Origin: Pseudomonas entomophila
Lineage (GTDB): Bacteria; Pseudomonadota; Gammaproteobacteria; Pseudomonadales; Pseudomonadaceae
Length of the DNA stretch: 64,000 nt
Assembly: GCF_018417595.1 (NCBI RefSeq)
Contig: NZ_CP070982.1
Span: 2,567,501-2,631,500 of the forward strand
Reading direction: 5' to 3'
Position numbers and translations under genes: made by a program
The notes under the pieces: model-generated
Database searches by the model: none
What the model was told of the DNA's origin: nothing
Seen by the model: only the letters and a program-made list of their open reading frames with translations
Shown here: in pieces, positions 1 through 9,106 of the stretch
Position numbering within the stretch: position 1 is the stretch's first letter
Layout: every line of letters starts with the position of its first letter

Positions 1-2
1 AG

Positions 3-47
3 CTCTTGGGCATGCCTGCGTTTTCCGAGGCGGGAAAAGGCTTCTGA
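3..47 (+). CDS. Possible 3' end of a gene entering from the left edge
   Basis: An open frame runs from the window edge to a TGA at 45-47 and reads LLGMPAFSEAGKGF. It is too short to identify. It could be the tail of an upstream gene or a chance frame; the other two forward frames are also open for short distances. Confidence 0.2.
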   Translation, partial: LLGMPAFSEAGKGF

Positions 48-118
48 GCCCCTGAGTTTGCACAGCCTGCTGCGTATTGAATTTCTGCCCTTTTGGGCGC
101 AACCAAGGAGATGACACC

Positions 119-334
119 ATGGCGTTCTCAATCGACTCGAAAGTTGGCGAGCTGCTGGATAACAGCACTACGAGCCAGATCCTTGAAAAGCACCTGCCCG
201 GTGTGGGTAAACACCCACAAATTGGCATGGCCCGTGGCTTTGCCTTAGTGACGGCGGCGAAATATTCTGGCGGGTTTATTTCTCAGGAAACGCTGAATAA
301 AATCGACAGCGACCTGAGGTCTCTGGTCGACTAA
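119..334 (+). CDS. Small conserved-type protein, 71 aa, unknown function
   Basis: The protein begins MAFSIDSKVGELLDN and contains LEKHLPGVGKHPQIGMARG. The ATG at 119 is preceded by AAGGAG at about 105-110, so I chose it over an in-frame ATG at 77 that has no ribosome site. From memory, the pattern of a 'GELL' start, a 'LEKHLPG' helix and a 'PQIGMA.G' turn resembles a small module found at the C-terminus of some bacterial esterases and other hydrolases; here it stands alone. It has no signal peptide or membrane segment. It lies upstream of a membrane protein gene on the same strand. Its function is unknown. Confidence 0.6.
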   Translation: MAFSIDSKVGELLDNSTTSQILEKHLPGVGKHPQIGMARGFALVTAAKYSGGFISQETLNKIDSDLRSLVD

Positions 335-496
335 TCACGGCCATGCTGACCTGCTCGTATAACTTTAGTTACCGGTGCAGGTCAAATAATTCAGCCCGTA
401 TTTCCCCGCTGATCGGGTTTGCAATAGTCGTCCGATTGGCTGCCGATTTCGACGTGCAGTGTGATGTCGATCCTCAGATTGAGAGAGGCTGTTCTC

Positions 497-1159
497 GTGG
501 AACTGATAGAAGTGAGTATCCTGGGCTCATGTATATTGCTAATCATCTGTGGTCTGTATTATGGGGCGGCATTCCTCGGGCGAAGAAATTATCTGCTCGG
601 CGGAGAGTTTTTGATTGTCGGGATATCCGCGACGAATTTCGCGATCTTCCTCGTTACGGGCTGGCTGGAAAATTATAACGTTGCCATATTCCTCGATGCT
701 TTTTCCCGGGGTGTTGGAATTCCAGTTATTGCAACGCTTGGCTTGATGGCGGTAACGCACGATTACAAACCGTCCCCGGTGAATGACATTGTGTTGTTCC
801 TGGCTGGCTTTACGGTTGCAGCCATTTACTTCATGTCGAGTTCATTCAAGCAGTTCCTGCCTTATTTTTATATGGTGATGTGGCTGGCGTACACAGCGTA
901 CCTGGCCTATTTCATTTGGCGACTGGTTTGTGCCAGAGAGCTTCTGCATGCGCTGGCTACCACCTTGGGCGGTGTGGCGGGGCTAACGATAGCATTCCGG
1001 TATGACTTCTTTCCGATTCCGGGTGACGACTCAAAGATGGTATTCATGACCTTTGCTTTCTTGACTTGGTCGTACTCGATTGTGCAATCGTTCTATGCCT
1101 ATGGTGCACTTCAGCGTTCTAGAAGTGCCCCAGTTGAGGCGTTACTCAATGCTCGTTGA
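497..1159 (+). CDS. Multi-pass membrane protein, about 220 aa, unknown
   Basis: The protein is hydrophobic throughout, with about six or seven predicted membrane segments, for example ILGSCILLIICGLYYG near the start and MVMWLAYTAYLAYFIWRL in the middle. I chose GTG at 497 because GAGAGAGG at 481-488 sits at a proper distance before it; an ATG at 461 is in frame but lacks a ribosome site. I see no motif that identifies a transporter or enzyme family. AT content is slightly higher than in the genes downstream. A strong terminator follows at 1242-1265, so it is not co-transcribed with the DUF1329 gene. Confidence 0.6.
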   Translation: MELIEVSILGSCILLIICGLYYGAAFLGRRNYLLGGEFLIVGISATNFAIFLVTGWLENYNVAIFLDAFSRGVGIPVIATLGLMAVTHDYKPSPVNDIVLFLAGFTVAAIYFMSSSFKQFLPYFYMVMWLAYTAYLAYFIWRLVCARELLHALATTLGGVAGLTIAFRYDFFPIPGDDSKMVFMTFAFLTWSYSIVQSFYAYGALQRSRSAPVEALLNAR

Positions 1160-1241
1160 ATTGAGCGGCGCAGGTGCGCCGTTATGCCGCCAATTTCTTG
1201 ATTCGAAGTAACTCCATGTCGGGCCATAGGCCCGCTTCTTT

Positions 1242-1265
1242 ACCGCCTCCAGGGGCGGTTTTTTT
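1242..1265 (+). terminator. Rho-independent terminator
   Basis: ACCGCC and GGCGGT form a 6-bp stem around a six-base loop, followed by seven T residues. It ends transcription from the membrane protein gene upstream. Confidence 0.8.
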
Positions 1266-1517
1266 ATGGGTAATTGATTCATTTCCATGATTGGGTTTTC
1301 AATGGAAATATTTAAGGCTTGCTCAATGTAAACGGCAGCTTGCGATGGGTAAGTATAACTAGCAATGCATCATGGTTGGGCATGCGCTGGTAACACATGT
1401 TTCTTTACTTCCCATTAAGGTGCAGGCATCTGATGAACATAGATCGCCACTGTCGACTAAACACCTGATTTATCTAACTTAATCATTCCACGAGACTTCT
1501 GGCATATGGATTGCTTT

Positions 1518-1559
1518 CTGATCATTTGACATGGTCAATTGATCATGTCAAATGATCAG
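1518..1559. promoter_or_regulatory. 42-bp near-perfect palindrome upstream of the DUF1329 operon
   Basis: The arms CTGATCATTTGACATG (1518-1533) and CATGTCAAATGATCAG (1544-1559) are perfect inverted copies of 16 bp. The ten bases between them (GTCAATTGAT) are also palindromic except for the outermost pair, so the whole 42 bp has one mismatched pair. It lies 73 bp before the DUF1329 start. It could be an operator for a dimeric or tetrameric repressor, or a cruciform/hairpin element. No T-run follows, so it is not a standard terminator. Confidence 0.65.
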
Positions 1560-1631
1560 CTTGCGATAGGTGCCCATTTCCGTGTGGATGGTCGGGTAGC
1601 CGGTCCAGGCCCTTTGTTCGAGGAGCCTCCA

Positions 1632-3053
1632 ATGAAAGAAGTATCTACAGGGCAGAAAGACGACATGTCCGCCCGCTGTATTTTCAGGCATCTGCTGGTT
1701 ACCCTCGCGGTATCGACCGCGATGTGCTCGGTACAGGCCGCACCCCAGGTGGCGGGGGAGCTGGGTTCGAAGCTGACGCCACTGGGCGGTGAGGTGGCCG
1801 CTAGTTCAAGCGGGGATATTCCGGCCTGGACTGCTCCGGGGCCGCAAGGGGGGGGCTGGAGCTATGGCCAGGTGCGGGGGGACCACTGGAAGTTCAAGGA
1901 TGACAAACCCCTCTACAGCATCGACTCGAACAGCGTGACGCAGTATACGAGCAAGCTGTCCCCCGGCCAGCTCGAACTGTTCAAGAAGATTCCGGGCTAT
2001 CGCATGGACGTCTACCCGACCCGCCGCACCTGTGGCGTACCGGACTTCGTGGCGGATAACACGCGGCAGAACATTGGCTTCGCCAAGCTCGACTCCACAG
2101 GGGTTGCCCTAGAGGACGCCCATGTGCCAGGCATCCCGTTCCCTCTGCCCAGTACCGGCGCAGAGGTGATGTGGAACATGAAGATGCGCTATCGCGGCCT
2201 TGGTGTCGAAATTCCCAAAAGCATTTCAGGCATTTCACCGCGCAAGGGTGGGGAGTGGTTACGCCAGTCGTCAGACACCTTTTTCTTTACGCCCTGGGGA
2301 AAGAAAGGCAGTGCACTTTTTTCGTCCATTGGCCGCTTGGAAAACGCCACGTTCTCCAGTTACCGGGAGCCAGCGGCGCTGGCCGGCCAGGCTGGTGTGC
2401 AGACGACTGTAGCAGGCGAGCAGGCCAGCACCTTCTACTATTTCCCCGGCCAGCGTCGGGTGAGGCGCATGCCATCGTATTCCTACGACGCTCCGCAGAT
2501 CGGGCTGGACAACCAGTACACCGTCGATGAGGCGAACGTGTTCTTCGGAGCCATGGACCGCTTCGATTGGAAACTGATCGGCAAGCAGGAGCTGCTGGTG
2601 CCGTACAACGCCTTTGGCGCCTATGACACCGCAGCCAAGGTGGAAGGCTTCGCTGGCGACGATTCCATCGCGCCACAGTCGCGCCGCTACGAACTGCATC
2701 GTGTCTGGGTCGTCGAGGCCAATGTTCGCCAGGGCATGCGCCACCAGGCACCCAAGCGCCTGTTCTACATCGACGAGGACAGCTGGAACCCGTTGCTGGC
2801 CGTTGACTATGACAAGCAAGGGCAGATCTGGAAGGTGCGTGAAGGGTTCTCGATCCCCGTCTACGAGATCGGCGCGTGCGACGTGCAGGCCCAGGTCCAG
2901 TACAACCTCGCCGATCATCGTTACCTGTTCGACATGACCTCGATCGGCGCGGGCAAGAACGATATTCGCTGGCTCACCGAAGACAGTGGCAACCCTCGCC
3001 TGAAACGCGACTTCTTCACCTCCGACAACCTGCGAGCCATCAGCGAGCGCTAA
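1632..3053 (+). CDS. DUF1329 family exported protein
   Basis: About 473 aa. The family is of unknown biochemical role and is nearly always encoded beside a DUF1302 outer-membrane protein, as here. The ATG at 1632 follows GAGGAG (1619-1624). The N-terminus carries a signal-peptide-like stretch (RHLLVTLAVSTAMCSVQAAP), cleavable after AQA/QAA. The body matches what I know of DUF1329: 'GELGSKLTPLGGE' near the mature start, 'YPTRRTC', 'FYYFPGQRRVRRMPSYSYD' and 'PKRLFYIDEDSW'. The strand pattern recalls lipoprotein-sorting LolA/LolB-like folds (inference). It heads a four-gene run with the DUF1302, RND and YCF48-like genes. An in-frame extension to 1539 is unlikely because it starts inside the palindrome. 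Confidence 0.85.
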   Translation: MKEVSTGQKDDMSARCIFRHLLVTLAVSTAMCSVQAAPQVAGELGSKLTPLGGEVAASSSGDIPAWTAPGPQGGGWSYGQVRGDHWKFKDDKPLYSIDSNSVTQYTSKLSPGQLELFKKIPGYRMDVYPTRRTCGVPDFVADNTRQNIGFAKLDSTGVALEDAHVPGIPFPLPSTGAEVMWNMKMRYRGLGVEIPKSISGISPRKGGEWLRQSSDTFFFTPWGKKGSALFSSIGRLENATFSSYREPAALAGQAGVQTTVAGEQASTFYYFPGQRRVRRMPSYSYDAPQIGLDNQYTVDEANVFFGAMDRFDWKLIGKQELLVPYNAFGAYDTAAKVEGFAGDDSIAPQSRRYELHRVWVVEANVRQGMRHQAPKRLFYIDEDSWNPLLAVDYDKQGQIWKVREGFSIPVYEIGACDVQAQVQYNLADHRYLFDMTSIGAGKNDIRWLTEDSGNPRLKRDFFTSDNLRAISER

Positions 3054-3077
3054 ACCCACGCCAGATCGAGAGCCCAC

Positions 3078-4724
3078 ATGAAAAAAATAATTACGAAAGC
3101 ATCAGGCCTTGTCATCGTGTGCGCAACCCCACTGGCAATGGGGTTCACATTTGAAACCGAAACCCTCAATGGCTCCTTCGACTCCACGATCACCGCAGGC
3201 ATGGGCCTGCGTACCGAGTCACGGGCCTGCAACCTGATCAACCAGGGGCCGACCGGGCACAACGTGCCCTCCGGCTGCCTGGCGCAGAGTTCCGGCGTGG
3301 CGGACCAGGGCGACCTGAACTACGACCGCGGCGACATGTTCACCAACTACCTCAAGGGTACCCATGAGCTGTTGCTGAAGATGCCCGAGGACTTCACCTT
3401 CATGGCGCGCGGGACCTGGATCCGCGACTTCGCTGCCACCGATACCACCGGCACGCTGTCGTTCAACACCCCAGAGAGCGTCGGCAGCAACGGGCTGAGT
3501 GACGACGCCCGCGACGACCTCGCCTTCAAGGCTCGCCTGCTGGACCTGTGGGTGAGCAAAGGCTTCGACATGGGCGGGCAGCGGGTCCGTGCGCGCCTGG
3601 GCAACCAGGTGATCAACTGGGGCGAAAGCCTGTTCGTGGCCGGTGGCATCAACAACACCAACGCCTACGACTACCAGGCCTTGGCGCGCCCCGGCGTGCA
3701 GCTCAAGGAGGCCGTGCTGCCCGCGCCGATGCTCAGTGTCGCTTCGGGCCTTGGCTCGGGTGTTAACGTCGAGGCCTACTATCAGTTCCGCTGGAACAAG
3801 AGCGAGTTGCCGCCGGTGGGCAGCTACTGGTCCACCAACAACGCGCTGGGCGAGGGCAGGGGGGACTACGGGTTCTCCGAGAAGGACGCCCGCGACAGCG
3901 GCCAGTGGGGCCTTTCGCTGCGCTGGCAACCGGAGGACAGCGACATAAACTACGGCTTCTACGTGATGCGTTATCACGACAAGTTGCCGTCATTGCGCGT
4001 CGCCATTCTTGACCCGGACACCTTCGCCGCTGCCCCCACCTGGGAATACCAGGAAGACCGAATGATGTATGGCATCAGTGCCAACATGCCGATCGGTGAC
4101 TGGGCCGTCGGTACGGAGCTTTCGTACCGGCCGAAGGACTCGGTCATGCTCAACCCGGTCATCGACCTGTGCTCCAGCAATGGCGGCAAATGCTGGAAGG
4201 ACGAAAAGAAGTTCCAGTGGCACCTCACCGGCCTGTACAGCTTCACGCCTTCCAACTCCCCGACGCTGCTCGACTTCACCGGAGCCAGCACGGGCACCTT
4301 GTTGTCCGAGCTTGTGGTCATCAAATACCCAGGGCTGCATGACGAGGTCAATGGCGAGCCACTCGCTGCGGGGCTCAATACCTGGCAGTTGGACCCTGCG
4401 ACAGCGCCCAAGCCCCGTGGCGACAAGACGTCCTCTGGCATCAACCTGGACTTCAGCCTGACCTATGACGGCACCTTGCTGCCGGGCTGGCAGGTCACGC
4501 CAGGTGTATTCTATTCGCGCTCGCTAGGGGGCAGGACGCCGAACCTGAGTGCGACCTTCACCGAGGACGCGAGCAGCATGAACCTGTATCTGAACTTCGT
4601 GCGAAACCCGGCCAGTTGGCAGATCTCCCTCAACTACGCAAAGTTCATGGGCGGCGACACGCCCTACGACCAGCTTTATCGTGACCGCGACTATGTCGGC
4701 GTTGCGATTTCCCGCACCTTGTGA
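3078..4724 (+). CDS. DUF1302 family outer-membrane protein
   Basis: 548 aa with a signal peptide (MKKIITKASGLVIVCATPLA, then MGF). The remainder alternates short aromatic-rich strands with polar loops and ends 'VGVAISRTL', with a hydrophobic C-terminal strand, fitting a beta-barrel. The 'RVRARLGNQVINWGES' and 'NAYDYQALARPGVQLKE' segments are typical of DUF1302. It starts 24 bp after the DUF1329 gene and its stop overlaps the RND gene start (GTGA). Likely role: an outer-membrane channel or receptor for a hydrophobic compound, handled with the DUF1329 protein and the RND pump. The substrate cannot be read from the sequence. Confidence 0.85.
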   Translation: MKKIITKASGLVIVCATPLAMGFTFETETLNGSFDSTITAGMGLRTESRACNLINQGPTGHNVPSGCLAQSSGVADQGDLNYDRGDMFTNYLKGTHELLLKMPEDFTFMARGTWIRDFAATDTTGTLSFNTPESVGSNGLSDDARDDLAFKARLLDLWVSKGFDMGGQRVRARLGNQVINWGESLFVAGGINNTNAYDYQALARPGVQLKEAVLPAPMLSVASGLGSGVNVEAYYQFRWNKSELPPVGSYWSTNNALGEGRGDYGFSEKDARDSGQWGLSLRWQPEDSDINYGFYVMRYHDKLPSLRVAILDPDTFAAAPTWEYQEDRMMYGISANMPIGDWAVGTELSYRPKDSVMLNPVIDLCSSNGGKCWKDEKKFQWHLTGLYSFTPSNSPTLLDFTGASTGTLLSELVVIKYPGLHDEVNGEPLAAGLNTWQLDPATAPKPRGDKTSSGINLDFSLTYDGTLLPGWQVTPGVFYSRSLGGRTPNLSATFTEDASSMNLYLNFVRNPASWQISLNYAKFMGGDTPYDQLYRDRDYVGVAISRTL

Positions 4725-7147
4725 GGCCCGCCGTGAACGGTTCTGTAAAGTTATCCGAAGCTCCGGCACCTGGCCTGCTGTCACGTGTCGAGGGTGTGTT
4801 GTTCGGGCATCGTCGTCTGGTGCTGGCGACCCTGGCGGTGTTCACGCTGATCATGGGCTGGTTCGCCGTGCAACTGCGTATGGATGCAGGCTTCGAAAAG
4901 CAATTGCCGGTAGGCCACGAATACATCAAGACATTCGAGGCCTACCGCAACGACCTGCTGGGAGCGAACCGGCTGACCATCGTGGTCAAGGCCCGACAGG
5001 GCGATATCTGGAGCGCCCCGGGCCTGAAACGGCTGTATGACGTCACCCAGGCGGTGACCTTCCTCCCGGGGGGGGCCCGCAGCAGCGTGCGTTCGTTGTG
5101 GACGCCCAATGCCTTCGTCAACGAAATCACCGAAGAAGGTTTTCGCGCTGACCCACTGGTACCAGGAACGGTTTCGCCCGAGCACCTGGATGACCAGGTC
5201 ATCGCGACGATCGCCAGCTCCACCGCCCAGGGTGGTTTCATCGGCACGCTGGTTTCCCGGGATCAGAGCAGTGCGATGATCACGGTGGAACTCAACGAAT
5301 ACGACACCAATGGCGCGCACCTTGACTATGTGGCGTTCAACCACAGGCTGGAGAAAGAGATCCGCCAGCAATTCGAGGATGGCGATTTCGAAATCCAGAT
5401 CATCGGTTTCGCCAAGCAGATCGGTGATATTGCTGACGGGGCTTCAGCCGTGCTGGAGTTCTGTCTGCTGGCGTTGCTGCTGACGGCGGGGGCGGTGTAC
5501 TGGTATTGCCACTCGCTGCGCTTCACGCTGCTGGCGCTGGTCTGTTCATTGGCCTCTCTGGTGTGGCAGTTCGGTAGCCTGCGCCTGTTGGGGTACGGGC
5601 TCGACCCGTTGGCGGTGCTGGTGCCCTTCCTGGTATTCGCCATCGGGGTGTCCCATGGCGTGCAACAAATCAACTTCATCGTCCGCGAGATCGCCATCGG
5701 CAAGAGCGCCGAAGCGGCGGCGCGTTCGAGCTTTACGGGGTTGCTGATCCCCGGGACGCTGGCGCTGGTGACCGCGCTGGTTTCCTTCGTGACGCTGCTG
5801 TTGATCCCGATCCCGATGGTGCGGGAGCTGGCGATCACGGCCTCGCTTGGCGTGGCCTACAAGATCATCACCAACCTGGTGATGTTGCCGTTGATGGCGT
5901 CGCTGCTGAGTGTCGATGACAAGTATGCGGCCGCCCAGGAAGTGTCCCGGCAGCGCCGCACCCGCTGGCTGCGTGGCCTGGCCCGGCTCGCCGAGCCACG
6001 CAGGGCACAATGGGTGCTTGGCTTTGCCTTGGTGGTATTCCTGGTGGCGATCTGGCAAAGCCATGACCGTGTCGTTGGCACGCTGCAGGCGGGCGCGCCG
6101 GAGTTGCGCGAGGACGCCCGCTTCAATCGCGATGCGGTTTCCATCGCCGGCAACTACGACATTGGCCTGGACTGGCTCAGCGTGGTGTTCGAAGTCAACA
6201 AGGAGCCCTCTGGCGAAGACAGCCAGGTGGCCTGCGAGGATGTTGCCCTGGGCCAATACCAGGATCGCTTCGTGTGGGCCATGCAAGGGGTGCCAGGTGT
6301 CCTGTCGGTAGCGTCGTTCTCCAGCAACATGCGCCAGTTCAATGAGGGCTACAACGAAGGCAACCCGAAGATGGCAGCGGTGCCCATCGACCCGATGAAC
6401 TACGCCGCCCTGGCTACCGAGGTTGCGCGCACGCCCGGGCTGATGCGCACCGACTGCAGCATGTCCGCAGTGCACCTGTACCTGGCCGATCACAAAGCCA
6501 CCACGATCAACCGGGTAGTGGATGCCGCCAAGGCATTCCGCAGCGAATACCCCCTGCCAGGCATCTCGGTGCGCCTCGCTTCGGGCAACGCCGGGGTGCT
6601 GGCAGCCATCAACGAAGAAGTGGAAAAAAGCGAAACACCCATGCTGCTTTATGTCTATGCCGCCATCGCATTGCTGGTGTTCGTGGTGTATCGCGACTTG
6701 CGGGCAGTCCTGGTGTGTTGCCTGCCGCTGACCATCGGCACCTTTATTGGCTACTGGTTCATGAAGGAGCTGCAGATCGGACTGACCATCGCCACCTTGC
6801 CGGTGATGGTGCTGGCGGTGGGCATTGGCGTCGATTACGCCTTCTACATCTACAACCGTCTGCAACTGCACCTGGCTCATGGGCAGTCGATTACCAAAGC
6901 CGTGGAATACGCGCTGCTCGAAGTGGGTGTCGCCACTATTTTCACCGCCATCACCCTGGCCGTGGGCGTGGCCACCTGGGCCTTCTCGGAACTCAAGTTC
7001 CAGGCCGACATGGGCAAGCTGCTGGCCTTCATGTTCATCGTCAACATGGTCATGGCCATGACCGTGCTGCCGGCCTTCGCCGTGTGGCTGGAGCGGGTAT
7101 TCCCACGTAAGCGCCCCGTGCGCGTGATCGGCGCGCTGGTGCACTGA
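4721..7147 (+). CDS. MMPL/RND-superfamily transporter
   Basis: 808 aa, the size of the single-polypeptide HAE3/MMPL group of RND exporters (two repeats of about 400 aa). A first membrane helix lies near residues 25-45, a soluble domain follows, then clusters of helices near residues 240-400 and 640-800. The second half has VGIGVDYAFYIYNR, the conserved Asp-Tyr helix used for proton coupling; the equivalent place in the first half reads FAIGVSHGVQQIN and lacks the Asp. Translation starts at GTG 4721, overlapping the DUF1302 stop; a second GTG lies at 4733. I expect export or trafficking of lipids or other hydrophobic molecules, in concert with the outer-membrane barrel encoded upstream. Confidence 0.88.
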   Translation: MRPAVNGSVKLSEAPAPGLLSRVEGVLFGHRRLVLATLAVFTLIMGWFAVQLRMDAGFEKQLPVGHEYIKTFEAYRNDLLGANRLTIVVKARQGDIWSAPGLKRLYDVTQAVTFLPGGARSSVRSLWTPNAFVNEITEEGFRADPLVPGTVSPEHLDDQVIATIASSTAQGGFIGTLVSRDQSSAMITVELNEYDTNGAHLDYVAFNHRLEKEIRQQFEDGDFEIQIIGFAKQIGDIADGASAVLEFCLLALLLTAGAVYWYCHSLRFTLLALVCSLASLVWQFGSLRLLGYGLDPLAVLVPFLVFAIGVSHGVQQINFIVREIAIGKSAEAAARSSFTGLLIPGTLALVTALVSFVTLLLIPIPMVRELAITASLGVAYKIITNLVMLPLMASLLSVDDKYAAAQEVSRQRRTRWLRGLARLAEPRRAQWVLGFALVVFLVAIWQSHDRVVGTLQAGAPELREDARFNRDAVSIAGNYDIGLDWLSVVFEVNKEPSGEDSQVACEDVALGQYQDRFVWAMQGVPGVLSVASFSSNMRQFNEGYNEGNPKMAAVPIDPMNYAALATEVARTPGLMRTDCSMSAVHLYLADHKATTINRVVDAAKAFRSEYPLPGISVRLASGNAGVLAAINEEVEKSETPMLLYVYAAIALLVFVVYRDLRAVLVCCLPLTIGTFIGYWFMKELQIGLTIATLPVMVLAVGIGVDYAFYIYNRLQLHLAHGQSITKAVEYALLEVGVATIFTAITLAVGVATWAFSELKFQADMGKLLAFMFIVNMVMAMTVLPAFAVWLERVFPRKRPVRVIGALVH

Positions 7148-7157
7148 GGAGAGAAAC

Positions 7158-8120
7158 ATGAAGTTCAGGGTTTCATTCACCGCAGCCGTGCTCGCAGCAG
7201 CAGTGCCGCTGATGTCTCTTCAGGCCGCGCCGTTGCAGGCCGTACCGGCCGTACAGGCGAGCAATGCCACGCAGGCCACCATGCTGGCCGCCGGTTGGGC
7301 GGGGGCGCGCATGGTGGCCGTGGGCGACCACGGTGTCGTGCTGTTGTCCGACGATCAGGGCATGGAGTGGCGCCAGGCGAGGTCGGTACCGCTGTCCACG
7401 CCATTGACGGGCGTGTCTTTCGTGGATGCCAAACGCGGCTGGGCGGTTGGCCACTGGGGCGCGATCCTGGCCACAACCGATGGCGGGGAGTCCTGGCAGG
7501 CCCAGCGACTGGCCACCGAAGAAGACCGGCCACTGTTCGCGGTGCACTTCTTCAATGCCCGGCAGGGTGTTGCAGTAGGCCTCTGGTCGTTGGTGCTGAC
7601 GACCGAGGATGGGGGCCAGACGTGGGCTGAGCAGCCGCTGCAGGCTCCGCCGGGGGGCAAGCGGGCCGACCTCAACCTGATGGGGTTGTTTGCCGACAGC
7701 CGCGGCACGCTGTACGCCACGGCCGAGCATGGGCAGGTGCTGCATTCCGAAGACCAGGGGAAGAACTGGCGTTACCTGGATACCGGCTACGAAGGCACCC
7801 TGTGGTCTGGCGCGGTACTGGCCGATGGGCGTCTGCTGCTGGGTGGCCAGCGCGGCACCCTGTTGCAGGGTTCAGCGGACGGCAAGGGCTTTCGCCGAGT
7901 GCCAACGCAAAGCAAAGGCTCTGTCACGAGCGTAGCGGTAGCGGGCTCTCGTGTGTTGGCGGTCGGGCTGGATGGGCTGAGCGTGCAGAGCAGCGATGGC
8001 GGGCACAGTTTTCAGGAAACGCAGACCGCTGATGGCCTTTCACTGACGGCGGCGTTGTTCAACGCCGAGGGCGTACCTGTCTTGTTTTCACGCCGAGGGG
8101 TAATGCCCTGCCAGGAGTGA
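7158..8120 (+). CDS. YCF48-like/BNR-repeat exported protein
   Basis: 320 aa. It has a signal peptide (SFTAAVLAAAVPLMSLQAAP) and repeated beta-propeller blades with the BNR/Asp-box style 'S-x-D-x-G-x-x-W': SDDQGMEWRQ, TTDGGESWQAQ, TEDGGQTWAEQ, SEDQGKNWRY and SSDGGHSFQE. This is the pattern of the YCF48/HCF136-like propeller family, which includes photosystem II assembly factors but is widespread in non-photosynthetic bacteria with no known function. It begins 10 bp after the RND gene, closing the operon. A periplasmic accessory or assembly role for the transporter is an inference from position. Confidence 0.85.
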   Translation: MKFRVSFTAAVLAAAVPLMSLQAAPLQAVPAVQASNATQATMLAAGWAGARMVAVGDHGVVLLSDDQGMEWRQARSVPLSTPLTGVSFVDAKRGWAVGHWGAILATTDGGESWQAQRLATEEDRPLFAVHFFNARQGVAVGLWSLVLTTEDGGQTWAEQPLQAPPGGKRADLNLMGLFADSRGTLYATAEHGQVLHSEDQGKNWRYLDTGYEGTLWSGAVLADGRLLLGGQRGTLLQGSADGKGFRRVPTQSKGSVTSVAVAGSRVLAVGLDGLSVQSSDGGHSFQETQTADGLSLTAALFNAEGVPVLFSRRGVMPCQE

Positions 8121-8142
8121 AGGGCCGGTCACTCGCTCAGAG

Positions 8143-8169
8143 GCCAGGCATCGCAAAGCGATGCCTGGC
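8143..8169 (+). terminator. Strong hairpin after the YCF48-like gene
   Basis: GCCAGGCATCGC and GCGATGCCTGGC form a perfect 12-bp stem around an AAA loop, followed by GTGTTTCCTT. It lies between convergent genes and may end transcription in both directions; the T-run is short. Confidence 0.6.
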
Positions 8170-8236
8170 GTGTTTCCTTGCCTGGGCGTCTGGGTGGTCG
8201 TGGCACCTTCAGGCCCAGGCAAGTCAACGCTGGACG

Positions 8237-9106
8237 CTAGAGCTGAAGGTAATCCGCCAGGTCTGCGTAGTTATGTTGCCAAAGGCCAGGGCTGCCATTG
8301 GGGTATTGGGAGCGGAAACCGAGGATCTTCTGTACCCGCGGAGAAAGCGTGCGCACCAGCTCGAGCGGCACGATCAACGGGTAGGCTTCTTCAGGCGTGA
8401 TTATCGAAGCCTGCATCGGGATGGTCAGCCCGCGACGGTAATAGTCGGTGGTCACGTTGGCCCCGCCACCGTGAACGACCTTGCCGCCGAACAGCACGGC
8501 ATCCCCGGCTTTCAAGAGGGCAGGAATCGTCATCTCTGGGGTGCCGACATCGTCGAAGTCATCCCAGTCCTGGCTCCCGGGGATCAAGCGCGTGGCGCCG
8601 TTTTCCTCGGTGAAATCGGTCAGCGCCAGCATCAGGTTGGTGATGGCGCGTGGCGCATGTTTGCTCATGGCCACGAACGGTTGGTACTGCATCATGTCAC
8701 GGTGCAGCATTTGCGCTTTGTTGCCTGGGCCGATTTCGATCAACTGGGCCGTGGTCAGCCACCAGTCACCGCACTCCGGGGCGTAAAGCACGTTCCCCAG
8801 TTCGTGGAAGAGGTCGTCATCGAGGACTTCCTCACGAAAGGTCTTGCTGTGGGTGACGAGGTTGGTAAGCCGTTTGGTCTGGTGGCCATGGAACTCGGCG
8901 ATCAGCGCGTGCTCGTGCCTGGAGCCGGCATCGAGCGCGGCCAGGGGGGCGTCGAGTTCGCTGTTGATTCGTGCGACTTGTTCAGGGGTCATGAAGTTGC
9001 GGATGATTACGGCACCTGCCTGGTCGCTCAGCAGCGCAATTTCTTGCGCGGAAGTCGAGCGGGTTACAACTGGCAGGCTTGGCGTGGAGTTGCGAGAGGC
9101 TGACAT
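8237..9106 (-). CDS. Phytanoyl-CoA dioxygenase (PhyH) family protein
   Basis: 289 aa from the ATG at 9106, which follows CTGGAG; an in-frame upstream ATG at 9169 has no ribosome site. The Fe(II)/2-oxoglutarate oxygenase triad is visible: H135 and D137 in MLHRDMMQYQ, H212 in GGKVVHGGGAN, and R225 for the 2-oxoglutarate carboxylate in DYYRRGLTIP. Members hydroxylate varied substrates such as fatty acyl chains, ectoine and secondary metabolites; nothing here fixes the substrate. It is convergent with the envelope locus and divergent from the PucR-type regulator gene, which may control it. Confidence 0.82.
   Translation of the reverse strand: MSASRNSTPSLPVVTRSTSAQEIALLSDQAGAVIIRNFMTPEQVARINSELDAPLAALDAGSRHEHALIAEFHGHQTKRLTNLVTHSKTFREEVLDDDLFHELGNVLYAPECGDWWLTTAQLIEIGPGNKAQMLHRDMMQYQPFVAMSKHAPRAITNLMLALTDFTEENGATRLIPGSQDWDDFDDVGTPEMTIPALLKAGDAVLFGGKVVHGGGANVTTDYYRRGLTIPMQASIITPEEAYPLIVPLELVRTLSPRVQKILGFRSQYPNGSPGLWQHNYADLADYLQL

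Larger units (their letters stand above)
1160..1631. other. Intergenic region, 472 bp
   Basis: AT-rich spacer holding a rho-independent terminator (1242-1265) and a 42-bp near-perfect palindrome (1518-1559), followed by the leader of the DUF1329 gene. An open frame from 1539 is in frame with that gene but begins inside the palindrome and has no ribosome site. I saw no other gene. Confidence 0.6.

Noticed and set aside
343..678. Plus-strand frame overlapping the membrane protein gene
   Set aside because: No ribosome site; the overlapping frame from 497 has clear membrane helices and a better start.
1539..1631. Longer N-terminus for the DUF1329 protein
   Set aside because: Would start inside the 42-bp palindrome, lacks a ribosome site, and would bury the signal peptide.
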